The notes: a model not told the origin generated them from the letters alone. DNA of 64,000 bases from Chromobotia macracanthus (GCA_036877525.1 JAZGTH010000007.1:5001-69000); one strand, 5' to 3'; positions 7,698 to 22,046 are shown, numbered from the stretch's first letter. A program made the numbers and translations.

Positions 7698-9400
7698 GAA
7701 AGATCTGACAAACTTGGGATTTAACACAAATTGGCATTACATAAATCTTGATAAAGGATTCTTCTCAAGTTGTGAAACATAAACCTTTGTCCACATGGGA
7801 CTTTTTCTTTTCTGGGTTTTATTTTACATTGTTAAAAGCCCCAAATAACATTTTGATTAAAAAAAACTTTTTTGAAAGATTTTGCACACCAATATATTTA
7901 AACAACATGTCTTTCGTTGATTTATCTGAGATTCACCTTCAGGTGTGGCATCTGTGGTACAAGTAATCTAAATGGACGCAGGACAAGTAAATTCCTGAAT
8001 TAAAACTCTTTAGCACTCTTTTGTTGCATAAACATAGTAAATTAAGAATTCACATATCTGTCGACAATTACTTTCTGCATAACGGTAACATCACTAAACA
8101 TTTTTTCAGTCGTTTTTAATTGCCATTTGCACTTACTCATAAACGCCAAGACTATAAGAACACACTTACTGTTACTCTTACACGTTGTCCCTTACGGTAT
8201 TCTAGAGGGGAAAAATGCACTTTTGTAATAAGCCAGACGAGTTTTTCTCGCACAAATGGTGCCCTCAACAGGAACCATTAAAAGCAAACGGATGATTCTC
8301 TCCTTTCAGAGGACCATCACATTTAACAGCAAGTCGACGAAGGGCGGTACAGCGTCTTTAAATCTGTCCAAACCCGCCTAACGGAATTGAGTTCGCGCTT
8401 CCGTTTCTCTCACCAATCAGCGGTGACCTTTTTAAGCCAATTAGCTTTCAGTATTAGTGTAGTGCGTCGAAAAACCTGCGCGTGTAATACTCATTTTAGG
8501 TGTTAATGTAGGTATTCATTTGAATCTGTTGTCTTACAATATCTATATTGACCTGCTGAAAATAATAATATATGTAAGAAAATAATACGTAAGAAAAGAA
8601 GAAATATATTTTGTGTTAAAACAAATTGCATTATTGTTTTGGGGTCTCTTCTAATCATGGCATCTCACATTACATTTAGCAATAATCAAGCTGTCAAAGG
8701 TCAGTGTCCCTACAGGTTGTCTTATTGTTTGCTGAGGTCAATCCATGTCCTGTGACAAACGCAGGTGAAGTGGTACGAAGACAGTGTTTAACAAATCGCC
8801 TGCAGAGGGCGCTATCTGCACATATCCAGATCCTTACGTCACAAATGATGATAGACGACACTGAAGGCTTGCATGTGCAAACGTGGGTAGTCTTGTGTTG
8901 ATATATTCAAAGCCCAGGATTTCATTATCCACTCCTACAGATTTTTAAAATCTTTTAGTACTGGGAAAACATTTTGTGTTCTGAACCCATGCTTACATAG
9001 TCCAATAAACTCATATTAATATCAATGAACATATTATAATTGCATCTCATGTTCTGACTGATCAAACCCTAAATTAATCAAACACAAAAACATAAATGCT
9101 ATTTAAACAAAATTATAAATTATCATAAATTATGTGAACATATGACACCAGACGATAGGTGGAAATAAGCCTAGATAATACTGATTATTTCAAACGTAAA
9201 ACAAATTGGGCCCAATGCCCACTACACTTTACAGAATAACAGACATCAGTATTACATCAGTATTAGTAGCACATAAGTTCTTTAGGCCTTAAACTATTGT
9301 TTTTTCATGTCTGGAATAGCAATTGAAGTTCTTCCAAAAGTAACTAAAACCCAGCTGAAATGAATTAGTGGAACTCACCACACCTTGAAGCAAGGATAAC
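7698..9400. other. Gene-free intergenic DNA with a small CpG/CCAAT-rich patch
   Basis: Mostly AT-rich. The patch at about 8290-8480 is relatively CpG-rich, with 'CCAAT' boxes near 8413 and 8438, and resembles a small promoter. No conserved exon could be identified next to it on either strand. Confidence 0.4.
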
Positions 9401-10288
9401 GGTGTTTAAAAGGACTTTAATTTAAAAGGAAATTTAAAAAGGAGGAATTTATTTGAAGATACTATTTTTTTAGAATTTATAAGCAATTGACAAATACATT
9501 GACAGTATTTGTCAGCTGAAGGGTTAGGGCTTGAGTTTACATCCAGTAAAAAACCTGTCAAAGCCTTCAACAGCTTGTGTTGGCACCGGTTAGACACCAC
9601 TCATTAACAAAACAAGTGTTAAATACTCAGTATCAGTATAGATACTAGTCTATACAAGTCAGAGGAGTATAAATACTCAATCTGAGGCCATACCTAAACT
9701 GGTGCCAGATTGAATGTCTTCTGCTAGACTTCAAGGACACTTAATAAAGTACATTCTGGTGCAGATTACTGGTCTCCAAAATTAACCTGGTAAAACAATA
9801 AAGGCAGGAAAATAAACTACTCAAAAGTGTTGACATCTCAGGGAAGGAAGACCTTTGCTTTTGAAATGTCATTTTCTTCAACTGTGAAACCAAACTAAGT
9901 TCTTTCATATAAAAAAAAACACATTAGGCACAGCATACTAGGTATGTCTGCATTTTGTGGTCACAAAATTAGATTTATTTGTATGAGATACAAAAATGTA
10001 AACATTGCAAAATAAATAGTTAAAACAATTGACACAGGACCTATATTCATGCTCATGATAGCAACATGAACCATTGCACTTGTGCTTGAATTTTTAATTG
10101 CAAAAGCATGACAAAAAAAATCTATAATTCAAGTAACAAATGACAGATGATACAAATATACTATTTTACAAGGTAGTGATAAATCCCAGTTTTACAAAAT
10201 GTACATGTAATAGACAAATTTCTCTTAATGTTTTCATATGCTGATATTAGGTACAAGTCCTTGTAGAAGCAAACAGTTTTTGTGTGGA
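9401..10288 (-). other. epc2: Probable epc2 3' UTR
   Basis: AT-rich sequence directly downstream of the epc2 stop codon (10289-10291), with several minus-strand AATAAA-type signals, for example near 9971 and 9450. The exact polyadenylation site cannot be read from sequence alone. Confidence 0.4.
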
Positions 10289-13200
10289 CTATGTGACCTC
10301 CATGGCAACTGTGGTCTCTGATAAGCCATTGAGAGCCAGTCTCTCTGCTTCCTGATTCTCCCTACAAATTAAAAAAAACAATAGAAACACTTTATATTGC
10401 TGAGCATGCACACAGTTTAAGGAGAAACATGGGCAGTTTTTTAATCCTTCTCACATCTGAACAAATCTTCAGATTTAAAAGTATTGCGCTTAAAATGGCC
10501 AATCAGGGTTCAGACCTGGCGATGCTGTCGAGGGCACTGGTGGGTGAAACGTTTGATACCCGGTCTAGCCTGCTAGTAACACTGGCCAGCTTTAAGGCTG
10601 AGGGGGCACACGGACAGGTTCTGTACTGCATGTGTGCTGGAGACACGGTGCTCAGGTGCCCAAAGCCATAAAGCAGAGGCTGAGAGATGGGCAGCTGGGA
10701 GCCAGATGCACTTGATGTCTGTACTAAAGAGCTTGAAACACACCTGACTCCACTCTGTACAGAACGATTCAATTTGGCTTGTCTAAAGCTGCCTGCAAAA
10801 GGAGATTTAAAACAACCAATCAGACTTGCTTTTGTTTTAATTAACCATTCAATACGATGAAGCTGAATTTATCGTAAGTGCCAGAGGTGAGATTTTCTCT
10901 CATCAGAAGAAAAATCTTTAACTCATCAAAATCTACCTGGTTACACTTGCCTGATTTGGGAAAGATACCATTCACATTAGCAGTCTGGGGTCTGTTTTCA
11001 TTGTTGGGACAGCTGACTACTGCAGAGGCGGCAAAGTGTGCACTGGCCGAGTCCAGAGTCTTAGACATGCAGTCAGAAGAGACTGTGTTCTGTGCAAGAA
11101 ACATTTTTATGCATCAGGCAAGTTTTTCTTGGGCTGAATTACAAAATCAGGAAAAGCAGTAAACAAATTGTCATTTTTTCTTCAAAACCATTCCACATTT
11201 TATGGCCATGTTCATAGTGCCGTAGAGCCAGGTTTAGTTATTCAAAAATAAAACCAAGGTGTTTGATTCTTTTTTTCTAAAAAAAACACTAATAGAACAT
11301 TTGGATTAAATTAATTTACTCTGAAGTTCCTTACATGGATTAAAGTGATACAGTTCATAAAATGTGAACAATGGATTTTGTCAAGATGAAGTATAAATGA
11401 TGAGAACAGAATCAGAGCAGGTGTGGAACTGTTTGTGTGAGACAGGCTGTGTGTGTACTCACAGGCAGGCATGTAAGGGCTTCTGCTGCTGTTGAGTTCT
11501 GCTGCAGTTCTTGCCATTTTAACTGTTTGTGCATCTGAAGCAGCTGCTGCTGATGAGATTGAAACTGCTCTTCTGTGATCACACCTGCACGTGTCAGACA
11601 GACACACTTCAAACCAGAACCCAGCGAAACACGGCTAAAGCAAACAAGGGAAAACATGAGCTCTACAGCTGTGAGGGCCAACCACAATTTCTTTCTCCAA
11701 AAGAAAAACAAGAGAGAAAGTATATAGAAAAATGTGTTTTTAGAACTATATTAACTTTGGTGTAATAACCTGAATCTGGTGGGACAGACACCTCACCTGA
11801 TACACTGTCAGACAGAAGCACCACTCCGCATTTCTCCACCTGCTGAGCCCCTTTCTTGTCCTCACACTTTGCACGTTCAAGTACCGTCCGAGGGCAGAAA
11901 AACTTCCATCTGCAGGTCTGGATGTCACGCAGGAGCTGAGCTAGTGAACACTGAGGGCTTGATCTAGAGAGGGTGTGAGAGTTTGTGTGGACAAAAAGGT
12001 CAGGCACACTACAGCCAGAGGAAGGAGAAAACATGTCAGGGTCCAGGTGCCTAAGGGCCCGGTCTAGATCTGAGGAGGTGCGATCCAAAACAACCCTGAT
12101 GAAATACAAAAAAAAAAAAAACTCCTGTGAAAAGTGTAATGTGTTCTAGTGTATGAGAAGTGTGCTTCTACCCTCTTTATTTCTTTCTTTAAAAGAAATA
12201 CCACTGGGTTTCATATTTTAATATCTAATGCAATGACAGTCATACATTTTTAAGTGTATTTGTTTTAAATACTTAGCCTAACCCTATTATTAGAATCCAC
12301 ATCCTTGTCAATGTGGCGTAAAACAGGATGGTAATAAACTAGCCCCATAAACAACAAGAAAAATAAATTCTACAAAAGCAAAAAGGGCATATGAGAAAAG
12401 TTACATACCTCCCACCTCTGGCCAGCCTTGCGTGGGCCACTGCAATACAGCGTCTGGGCACACAGAGAGCAGTGAGACATTTTTGCTGGCTGTCCAGGGA
12501 GCAGCTGTTGCCCACCAGTGCCTGTGGAAACATTCAATCACAGGACAGGAAATGACCTAAACTATTCCAGCAAACAACACACTTAAACTATAAATAATCT
12601 ATATTGCCAGTAAATTCTAAACAGGCCTGGATATCAGTCGTGGAGTTCACTTTTTTACATACTAGGAAAAAGCAGGGGGCAATCAGAAACACATTGTAAG
12701 GTGACAGAAGTGCATTCAAAGTTTGGCTTATTAATGTGAATAATTGTGGGGCAAACATCTGTCACAGTTAAGTCAGAAACTTACAGCATGGTAACTGCAG
12801 CCAGCTTTCCGTCTGAAGGCAAAAATTCCATCTGGATTATTCTCTTCATCTAGCTCTGATCCTGGAGACTTTGGGAGAACAAAACAAAAACCACACAAAA
12901 CATCTTTAAATAATGAGGCATTATGACTATAAGCAAGTAGTCAGTGCTGCTGCTTGAGTTGGGTACTGACCAGAGGGTAATCTTCCTCTCCTGAGCTGTG
13001 AAAGTCATACTGTTTGATGTCTGCCTTGTTTATGATTAGCTGCCCCTCTGGCCGTCCGGGATGACGCAAAACCTCTAGTTTGGGCCTCTTGTACTTCTTA
13101 TGAGAACGAACAAAGTCAAAGTAAGGATCTATCTTGACTGTGAAAAGGTCCAGGTGCTTGGGCACCAATTTATGCAACTTGAAACATAATTATATAATAT

Positions 13201-16200
13201 AATATATAAAGAATGATTATCAATAGGGGTTAACAATATTCAAAAACTGCAATACACCAGCCTAATCACCCTCCCCCTGCTGCCCCGACCCAGCCCTGGC
13301 CCACTGTTAATGCTAACCTCACAAACGTTTACCTTGTCACAAACGTTTTCCTCCTTGATATTTGACTAAACAGTAATTAGTACACATTTAACACCTGCTA
13401 AGAGCTGTATTTTTTGTTCTAAATAATATAAATCAGGGCCCAAAATTCAGCACGGGTATTGCACACATTTTCTTTTTATTAAGACATTTCCCAAAAACAC
13501 ATGAATTTGCCAATTAAACCAGACAGATCAACAAATCAAATAAATACTTTGTCTGTAACTTCATAATCTGAGTGGATGAATCAAAGATCTCTCTTAACTC
13601 TCTGTGTGCGTGCAGGGATCTGCGAGTAAAGACATTCTTGCTTATTTTTAAACGTAGATCGCAACATAAAGCTGCTGATGATAGCTGAGCCAAAACGATC
13701 AGTAGCATTTAAAATCAATGAAGCACACGGCACTGGAGTGATTACCGCTCACTCATAATACATCTTAAATTAGAAAAACTTAAATCAGACTCCAGGATCA
13801 CCACCTTATAGTGCATTTGTCACACTTGTGCATAAATTGATTTTTAATATACTGTAAAGTTCTCTTTACAGAACTTAATCTATTGATATCCTCAATGCAT
13901 TTTCATTTTAAAATACTCATGTTTAACATAACTATGGTGAGCGTTGACATGTTCATTGACAAAGTTCAACTAACTGCAAAGTAGTTATGAATGATATATT
14001 TCTACAAATATATCCTGAAAACAACTATAAATATAAATCAACATGATTGCAGCACACTGTGCTGGGAAACAAGTGTGTATATATACAATAACGTATAGTA
14101 TGACATAGACCTACGACTGGTTTACTGGAGGGTTTGTAAGGCACTGTTTTTTGTCAAGCTGCTTTGAAATATGTATTGCAAACAAACACTATACAAAAAC
14201 ATTGAATTGAGCGAAGTAGCACCTAAAAATAGTAGGGATAGTTTTAATGTCTTGCTACAACAACTCCTATAAGTCCCCCCTCAACATTCATAAATCCCCC
14301 ATATGGGCTTCTGACAGAGGAATTCCACCATACACTAAACTTCAAGTCTTCAAGTATCAAGTTAAATGTGAATCTAGTGTTCTATATCATTACACCCCTA
14401 ATCTACAAACACATTTGATCTATCGCTCCCACAAAGATCTCTGGTGTGCCACTGGAAAGGTAATAAAAAGTTTTTGAAGTCTAAAATGTGAAGAGCAGTA
14501 AACACACACTCCAAACCGTGACACACACCCACAGCATTTGGGGGTTAAGGTGCCATGCTCAAAGACACCTCAGTTCCTTTCCGCCAACATTAGGATTCGA
14601 ATCCACGACCTTCAGATAACAAGTCTGACTTTCTAACCATTAGACCAACTGTATTACACAATATGCTTTGATTTACCCTCATTCCATCCTGCTGTGAGTA
14701 TTTACCTTCATTTTACTGTCTATCTGGTGCCGGCTGCCGTTGGCCAGAAATATGGCTGCAGGGTACATGGTTTTCTCTGCCAGAGGTGCAGTGACTTCAT
14801 TTAGAATCTCTCCTGAGAAATCTCCAATCTGATACCTGAAGCACACAAAACATGGAGACACAAAAGACACTACACTTTTAAAGATAATTCAACATTGATA
14901 AATTAGTCATGATGAGTCACTGTAAATTATTTTATTTTACAGCTTCCAAAGGTAATGCATTAATGGTTGTGACTGATTAAGTACTTTTAACACCACAATT
15001 CCTTTGAACACTGCTAAACACCAAAAGTGTGTTATTTAAACCTGTTATTTTAATTTCTTCCCATGGAACTGGCGCGTAAACTAATACATGCTGGAGTTCC
15101 CACCGTTTCTCCAGCAACTGCAGTGTGAGACGCAGCAGCTCTCGTTTACTCTTCTCTCTCTTCTTGATCATCTCCAGGATGTTCATAGTTCGGCTGAACT
15201 CTCTCCTCAGTTTCAGCATCTTCTCATAAGACACCTCTTCATTCTTGCGATTCTACAGACAGAGAGAGAACCGATGGTCTCAGTGAAGAAACTCTTTATT
15301 CCACCTCACACTTCTGCTGAAACAGTCATTTACTCTAGAATTAAAGGATGTATATTAATCACATTGTATTTGGTCACTTTATCTGCATTTATCTTAGTAA
15401 GAATGATGTATTACATATGAAGAAATCATCTCAGCAGCTGCTCTTAGTTCCGCTTCATTTATGTTCATTTAAGCTTCATTTAGGTTCGCTGTAAGTTTTA
15501 TGCGCATATGCGTCATCTTACAAAGCCATTTACACAATGACACTGGGGTTACGGGTGCTTATTACAATGCTCAGATCGACAGAACACAAGCTCACCTTTC
15601 TAGTCTGCATCTTTTCTGTGCGCCGTCTGAAGGCCACGTAAGCGTCAGTGTTGGTGGAGCCGTCTCTCTTCTCCTGCTTGATCTGTGGGATGAGCAACGC
15701 CACCCCGCAGTTCTTTCTCTTCCTCAGCCAGTAGTCATACACTGACTTCAACAGGCACTCATCTTCACTGAACAGCAGCTTGGCCTCCTTAAGAGTCACC
15801 AGCTACAAAATGATTCAGACAGAGAAATGCACCTGAATGAAAGGAAAACAATACGTTATGGTATTTTTACATATATAAATAAAGTGATTGTTACCTGGTT
15901 GATGCTTGTTTTCTCTAAGTGGTCTATCATGGTCTCAAACTGCACAGGTTTGAGCTCCATCTTACGACTGAGTCTGATCAGTAATGTCTCATCTTCTGAG
16001 TCCAAATCATAGTCAGGTTGCTCGTAATCCAGAGCGAGAGCTGGTACAGAGTAACACAAAAGATTCCAGTAAACATAACTGTACATGCAGATGCGACACT
16101 GGAGAACAGGTTTAGCTGGATTTTAACTCAAAAATGAAAACTGTCATCATTCGCTCACCATCAAACCCATATGAACACAACAGAATGTTACCAACAGACA

Positions 16201-17888
16201 GCCCCAGTCACCATTCATTTACATTGTATAAAAAGATGCCATGAGATTAAAAACGGAAGCTGCCAGTTTAAATCATTCTGCCTATTGTCTAACATGCAGG
16301 AAAAGTAATATGAGTTTAGAACAACTTCAAGTTGAGTAAATAACAGGATTGTCATTTTGGCCTGAACAGTCTTTAACTAAAGCATGCATTCAAACTGTAC
16401 ATGGAAAGGAAAACTGCACACAAACAGATTTTCAAGAAAGAAAGAGCTGAGGTGTGTACAGCAGAGAAAGTCACTTACGCTGGATGTGGATGAGCTGTTT
16501 AGGGATGCAAAACTCTCCTTTATAAAGGCGGTCGTAGTAGGTGATGTTACTCTCAGCCTCGGGTACAGGTATGACCATGCTGTCCTTCTTCTCGCGATAC
16601 ACTTGCTGGGCAGAGATGGCCCTCTGGAGGTGATGTTCCTGAAACAGAAAGACCATCAGCAAACTAAATTGGACAAAGAAAAACACCTCCAACACAGTAT
16701 ATTGAAATTTTTAACCTGACACCATGTTCACAGCAGTGAAAGTATTGTCCACGTTTTCACAATGTTTTCACACTGGAGTGTGTAGTAAGTGGACCACAAA
16801 TAACACAAAGTTAAAAACTCAGACAAAGGTGGAAACAAGAGTAAGACAAGTATGACTTCTAATGCAGCTGAGAACAGCAATGTGATGAAACGTTCTGCAA
16901 TGACACACCCCAATGAAATTGCACTCTAATCAGCTCAATATATTTTCCAGTCATTCACTGGTTTGTTAAGATAATATTTAATAACTTAGATACATTATTA
17001 AATAATAAATTATATAGCTAATGCACAGTCATGACAGTAAAAGGTGAGTAAACTTACAAGTAAACATAAAATAAAGATACATAACGTGAGTTACAGTAGT
17101 TAAAATGTAAAAGAATGACAGCATTATGATAAGATGATTATCTTAAATAAGTAATCAGCTCCTTTTGATATCTTGATGCCAAGATATCAGATGGTAATAC
17201 CACGGTACAGATATAACTTGGTAGTAAATTATGACCATAGTACAGTGAGGTTTATGAGACAAGTTATAGTTATAACAGACAAGTACCATAGTAACATCAA
17301 GGTTGTACCATTGTACTTCTGTTAATGAGCAGGATTTACATAAAGACTTTGGCCCATAACTGTAGAAACTAAACATCAGAAATAAAACGGATTCTGTCTT
17401 TCCGCAAGCATGTCGTGTAGTTCTTGCACTCCAGACGTAACAAACGTCATTCTTAAATGCATCTGCGCAAAAACGCCGACGTCAACACTCCCTCGCCACG
17501 AGCAAATACCTCAAGAGAAAGCTTAACGTACGCCACTAGCGTAAAACATGTCTTATAATTACGCAATGTTTCAATATTTTATACTAACCCTAACCCTTGC
17601 AGCGCCTATTGCGGATCACCTGTGAGCGGAGAACAAGTTTGCGTAAGAAAACGTGCGTAAACTGAACGCGAATACTAACACCCTGCTATGTACCCAAAAC
17701 CTATAAGAAACATTCATTTTAAATCATTCACATACCGACTCCTCTTCCTTTTCCATCCCGGTTGGCATTTGCGGGACCGCTCGGTTGATGCAGACGCAGT
17801 CGGTGAGGTCCGGGAGGTCTTTATTGCGGTAGATTGGCAGCGGTTTGGCGGCGTCTAGCGCTCGCGCGCGGAACGAGAGTTTACTCAT
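10289..17888 (-). CDS. epc2: Enhancer of polycomb homolog 2 (14 coding exons)
   Basis: Coding exons, in transcript order: 17888-17736, 16638-16479, 16040-15895, 15802-15596, 15252-15104, 14835-14706, 13177-12971, 12868-12785, 12521-12409, 12095-11770, 11584-11463, 11089-10937, 10718-10516 and 10361-10289. Phases agree at every junction, giving 741 aa (human EPC2 is about 807). The N-terminus 'MSKLSFRARALDAAKP' starts the EPcA domain, which binds the acetyltransferase and ING subunits; the middle carries 'FRRKAGC' and 'CVPRRCI', and the C-terminus ends 'TTVAMEVT'. Paralogue-specific stretches ('DSEDETLL', 'GITEEQFQ', 'DCMSKTLDSASAHFAASAV') match EPC2 rather than EPC1. The protein is a scaffold of the nuclear NuA4/TIP60 histone acetyltransferase complex. 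The acceptor of exon 13 is the least certain; the one at 10718 keeps frame. The CpG-rich 5' end lies just downstream of acvr2a. Confidence 0.95.
14510..14652 (-). mobile_element. tRNA-derived SINE copy in an epc2 intron
   Basis: On the minus strand the head reads like a tRNA, with an A-box-like 'tggtctaatggttaga' and a B-box 'ggattcgaatcc', followed by a SINE body. The same family recurs at about 26.1, 36.8, 56.2 and 58.4 kb. It lies in the intron between epc2 coding exons 6 and 7. Confidence 0.7.
16118..16385. mobile_element. Degraded foldback MITE (fish hAT-like family)
   Basis: The left end 'ctcaaaaatgaaaactgtca' followed by 'tcattcgctcacc', and the right end 'gagtaaataacaggattgtc' with 'attttggcctgaac', are decayed versions of the inverted termini of an abundant cyprinid MITE. 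It lies inside an epc2 intron. Family assignment is from memory, not from a search. Confidence 0.55.
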
Positions 17889-18260
17889 TATTGTCGGCGA
17901 TCACAAACACATGAAACACGGACTATTCGGTACATATACACCCACAAGCCAACGATTCTCTTCGCGACCGCGATTACTGATGTCCCTCCGATCGAAACCC
18001 GGTGTGTAGAGGCATCTCTGAGCGAGTTCTGACGGTTTATCGCGCGCTTTTTTTTCTCGGCTGGTGTAGAAACATGGCGGACATGATCCCGACAGCCCGC
18101 GCGACACTGCCAGAGAGCGTGAGCGCGCGTTAGTCTCCGCGCGCACCTCTCTCTACATGCGTGTACGCGATATTACGACGCGCGGGTGCATGGAAACCGG
18201 TGCGTGCCTCAAACGTGAGCTGGCAATGCACTTTCACACTCGTGTGCATCGTGCGATAGT
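17736..18260 (-). promoter_or_regulatory. epc2: CpG-island promoter and first exon of epc2
   Basis: A sharp rise in CpG frequency covers the first coding exon and about 370 bp upstream of the start codon (17888). It includes runs of CGCG near 18040-18190 in otherwise AT-rich DNA. The transcription start is probably between 17.95 and 18.2 kb. No TATA box is evident, as expected for a CpG-island promoter of a housekeeping chromatin gene. Confidence 0.65.
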
Positions 18261-18497
18261 TCCTTGACCATGTTCAGTCATGTAAGATCATCACTTATAC
18301 ATACATGTGCTATGAATGTGTCCCATGAATACAAAAAGTGCACATCTGCCTTAGTTTCTTAGACTGTAAATGGATAGATTGAAGTTTTACTAACCTCAAT
18401 TAACATGTATCATTTTAAACATCTTGTTGTAACTTTGTAATTCTGTAACTTTGTACAGCACTTTTTTGTTAATGTGTGATATGATGATGATATATCG

Positions 18498-18570
18498 CTT
18501 TTTTTTACTCACCTTGTAAATCACTTTGGATTAAAGCATCTGCAAAATGCCTGAATGTGAAATGTAAATA
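18498..18570 (+). mobile_element. L2/CR1-type LINE 3' tail
   Basis: The stretch 'cttgtaaatcactttggatt' followed by 'aaagcatctgcaaaatgcc' matches the characteristic 3' end of L2-like LINEs in fish, which finishes in short 'gaaatgtaaat' repeats. Only the tail is present. Confidence 0.6.
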
Positions 18571-18699
18571 TCACTGACTTCTGTTAAAGTTTTACTCCAC
18601 ACAAATACTCAAAAGAAAAGTATGTTGCCAAAAAAATACCATTATTTCAATGAGCAAAAGAGCAATCAAGTCCACAAGCACACATTTAAGCAGTCACTA

Positions 18700-21600
18700 C
18701 ACACTTTATTTGAGGGGAGTGGTAGCATAACATTTTATCTGTACATCATGTAACAATTACATCTTATCAGGCCCTGAATGCATTTAATACATGTCTAAGT
18801 GTCTGGGTAAAGACAATCGCTCCATGCTGAAATTGAGAAGCAGTGTTATCATCAAGAGAGTTTCACAGGGAAAAGACAGACAAAGAACATGGTTGAATCA
18901 CAGGCACAATACTGCATCGTTGCACCATGTTGTCTGTCCTGTTACACTGTTTGTTCATTCATATGAATGCTGTGAGTTAAAGTCTAATGTACAGGAGTTT
19001 TCATTTCTGTAGTCCCTATGACCAGTTACATAAATAGTGAAAGTATCACTATTCATTTATCTGGAACAGAAAAAAAAACACTGGGCCATGATATAAAAAC
19101 TAAAATACAGATGTACAAAATAAAATATTTGTTTAATAATAATACAGGAATACAGGATTTTTTCTTTAGACAATTATGAAAATCCATGCTCTTTTCACAA
19201 TCTAAAACAACATTCATATGTACATTATGGTGCATTTTAATTGAGTCTTTTACTAAAGGTGGGGCTACTAATTACTACTAACCCTAAGTCTGGGTTTTCA
19301 TGTGAGGAGAGTGTCTAACAAACTTCTTTTAGACCAGATTCTCTAAATTAGTGATAAAACCAGAGACTTTCGGAACAGATGGGAACAGAACAGCACCTGA
19401 TAAAAATACCGTACCCACAGCAGCAGTTACCCACACAGTGAATCTCCAGTAGTGTTTAATACAAAGTGAATCTCAATACCTGATTTAAGAACCTGGACTG
19501 AAGATACGTTCTCAGAGCAGGATGTTCAAGAGCATGTGTGATGAGTTTGCAAATAAACCAGAACTTTAACTAGATCTTATAAATGAGTCAACACAATTCA
19601 TATGGCTGGTTATCTTTTACAAAAGTCTGCATCTACTCAAAGTCATGAAATGAAGATGAGATGAAATGAGGTAAACCCTCTAGCTGTGCTCTTGTATTTC
19701 CATCCTGATGGACAGTAGTCAGACAAAGCACTAGAATGAGCTCACTGGAAATGCTACAGTCGAGTGGCAGCTTTCATTCTTTCAAAGGGCTTGACTGCAT
19801 ATAGATCTGAACGCTGTTGGATGCATTATCACCTGGTATCATGAAAGGAAAACGAACCAAAATGAGCTACTGACTTGTGCTAATTACGGCTTTCTTCATA
19901 CAGGCAGCAAAAATCAGATTTATTGCAATATCCGAATATGATTTTTTATCAACCTCCTAACCACATCCATATGTAGCTTGAAATCAAAGGCTTAAAATCA
20001 GATTTTTAAGAATCAACTTTCATTCTGAATAGTCAGATGAGATAATGGTGGTTTCTTGGCATTCAGGACTAAAACTGCACAATTTTTTTCCACTATGTCC
20101 TGAATAGTGATAAAAAACATTTGCAGACATATGCACAAACGTATAAATAGCACAGTAATCCTTAAGGTTGTCCTAATGCACATGAGCAGATGCAGATTTT
20201 TTTTGTTTTCCCTTCTCCTTCCACAATGACAACTGCTGTGTTATTTCACTTGGTGTTGTTACTAGGACAACTGATTTTCCGGATATATTGATCTGATCAA
20301 AGAGATTGTATTTGAAAAACAAATCAGATTTATGTGCAATGCATGATTGTGGTCCCTATAAGAGTTTAATACTCTCAAACAGCTGGGTGGAGCAACATAT
20401 GAATAGCAACATATGAATAGTGTCATAATCCTGACATTGACTTGTAGACGTTTATGGCCTTTAAGCAATCTGCTAGGCGCTTGTATTTTACCCCACTGGA
20501 AGTGGCCTGTGAGTTGTGAAACAGTCCCTGCTTATGCTGTTATTGCACATAATATGACCACACTTAAAAGGTGTTATATCAAGGGTCCTTGCACACATAA
20601 TACAACAAGGGTCACCAGAATGGCACCAGAGGCCTTAAAGCAAATGGAAATGTTCCTGAGGCATACTGAGATAGTTCTTATAGGTGTGTGTAGAAGGTCA
20701 CCTGGCCACTAATCTCAAACTAGTTTTACAATGTCACTCGTGAGAATGGGCTGCATGAAAAGGCTGGTTTTCTCACTGGCCGCTGATCTTAAATCAGTTT
20801 TACAATGTCACTCGTGAGACTGGGCTTCATGATTCCAGCACAGGCTTCGAGGATATCTTAAACTGACTAAACATGACTAAAGCAGGCAGAGATTGTAAAC
20901 CAGGATCAGATTCCACACAAACATGGACAAACAACCAAAGAGTTATGCACAGAAGACAGGAATTATTTCAAATGAGAAAGAATGAATACAGAGCGTTTCA
21001 TGACTGCTGACAGATTTCATGCACACGCTCCACGATAAGGTTTTAAAAAGATAAAAAGGGAAAGAAACACAAGGCATGTACATACATCAATGCTGTAAAG
21101 ACACTGCAAAACTATATCACTAAGTGCTTCTGTATAATTTCCATAAAATTCATATTTTCAGGGATTTTTCTTCTCATCAGGGCTCATTAAAGGTAAAAAA
21201 CAATTCAACAAACAAACGGATACAATGCTAAAAAACAAATGATCACATTATAAACAGCAGGGCAACTACTAACCCTAACAACTCAAAGAAAAAAGGCAGA
21301 ATAATGGTTTACGAATGGACATTGCTTCTTGGCATTATCTGTAATACAAAAAAGGTTTTTCCCCTATTTATAAAGCTTTCACGCCAAATAGAGGTCATCG
21401 AAGATCCTCATTTTTATATTATATAGTGTTACAAAACAAACGCATTATTAGGATCAGAAACTGAGGTATACCTTATCAAGAGGTTGGTGGTTTTCTTACT
21501 TTTTAGAGGAAACGTGTTGATTTGCGTTTTTCCGTCATCCTTTCTGTTGATATCTGTACAGCAACATCACACACCACATTCAAGAAACTGTTTCTTATTG

Positions 21601-22046
21601 GCATAACAACAGTCATTCTTAGAAGTACATCAAATGTGTTTTTTTAACATGAACGTTGCCCCTTCATCTAGACTGAAATGACACAAACGCTGTGTTGTGT
21701 CAGATTTTGTACTCAAACAGGCATATTTTCTTTTCAAAGCAGACAAACACCAAACAAACAAGTTGTTTTGTGTCACAGGGTTCCTCATGTGAGATTACAA
21801 CCCATCCATCCCTCATCAGTGCCCCAGTGGTAGCAGTTTTATATACACACGCAAAAAGCTGGCTCTGGGCAAATCTGTATTAAAACCCAGATTCGGTGCA
21901 GAATGCATCATCGGCGTAACTCCAGCCGTAAGTACAGGACAATCATCCAGCATACCTGAAACTAGCCAATCAAAACAGCAGTCAAACATCCCTGATGTGT
22001 CTTTTCTGTTTGGTCAGCCCACAATTCAAATGCTGAATTCCTCTAG
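18700..22046 (-). other. acvr2a: Probable acvr2a 3' UTR
   Basis: About 3.3 kb of AT-rich sequence lies between the acvr2a stop codon (22047) and an AATAAA-type signal on the minus strand near 18710. Mammalian ACVR2A has a long 3' UTR, so this gene-free stretch is most simply its counterpart. No coding exon was found in it. Confidence 0.5.

Noticed and set aside
8704..8901. Small plus-strand frame near the CCAAT-rich patch
   Set aside because: No domain, no conserved splice structure; could not be tied to the putative promoter.
10878..11162. Plus-strand frame inside epc2 exon 12
   Set aside because: Antisense shadow; the minus strand encodes the conserved EPC2 C-terminal segment.
14510..14652. 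Possible tRNA gene
   Set aside because: A- and B-box-like sequence is followed by a SINE body and does not fold as a full cloverleaf; it is a SINE head.
17583..17597. Short telomere-like motifs (also near 19278, 21266, 29280 and 52120)
   Set aside because: Only one or two TTAGGG units each; expected by chance or as parts of repeats, not telomeric arrays.
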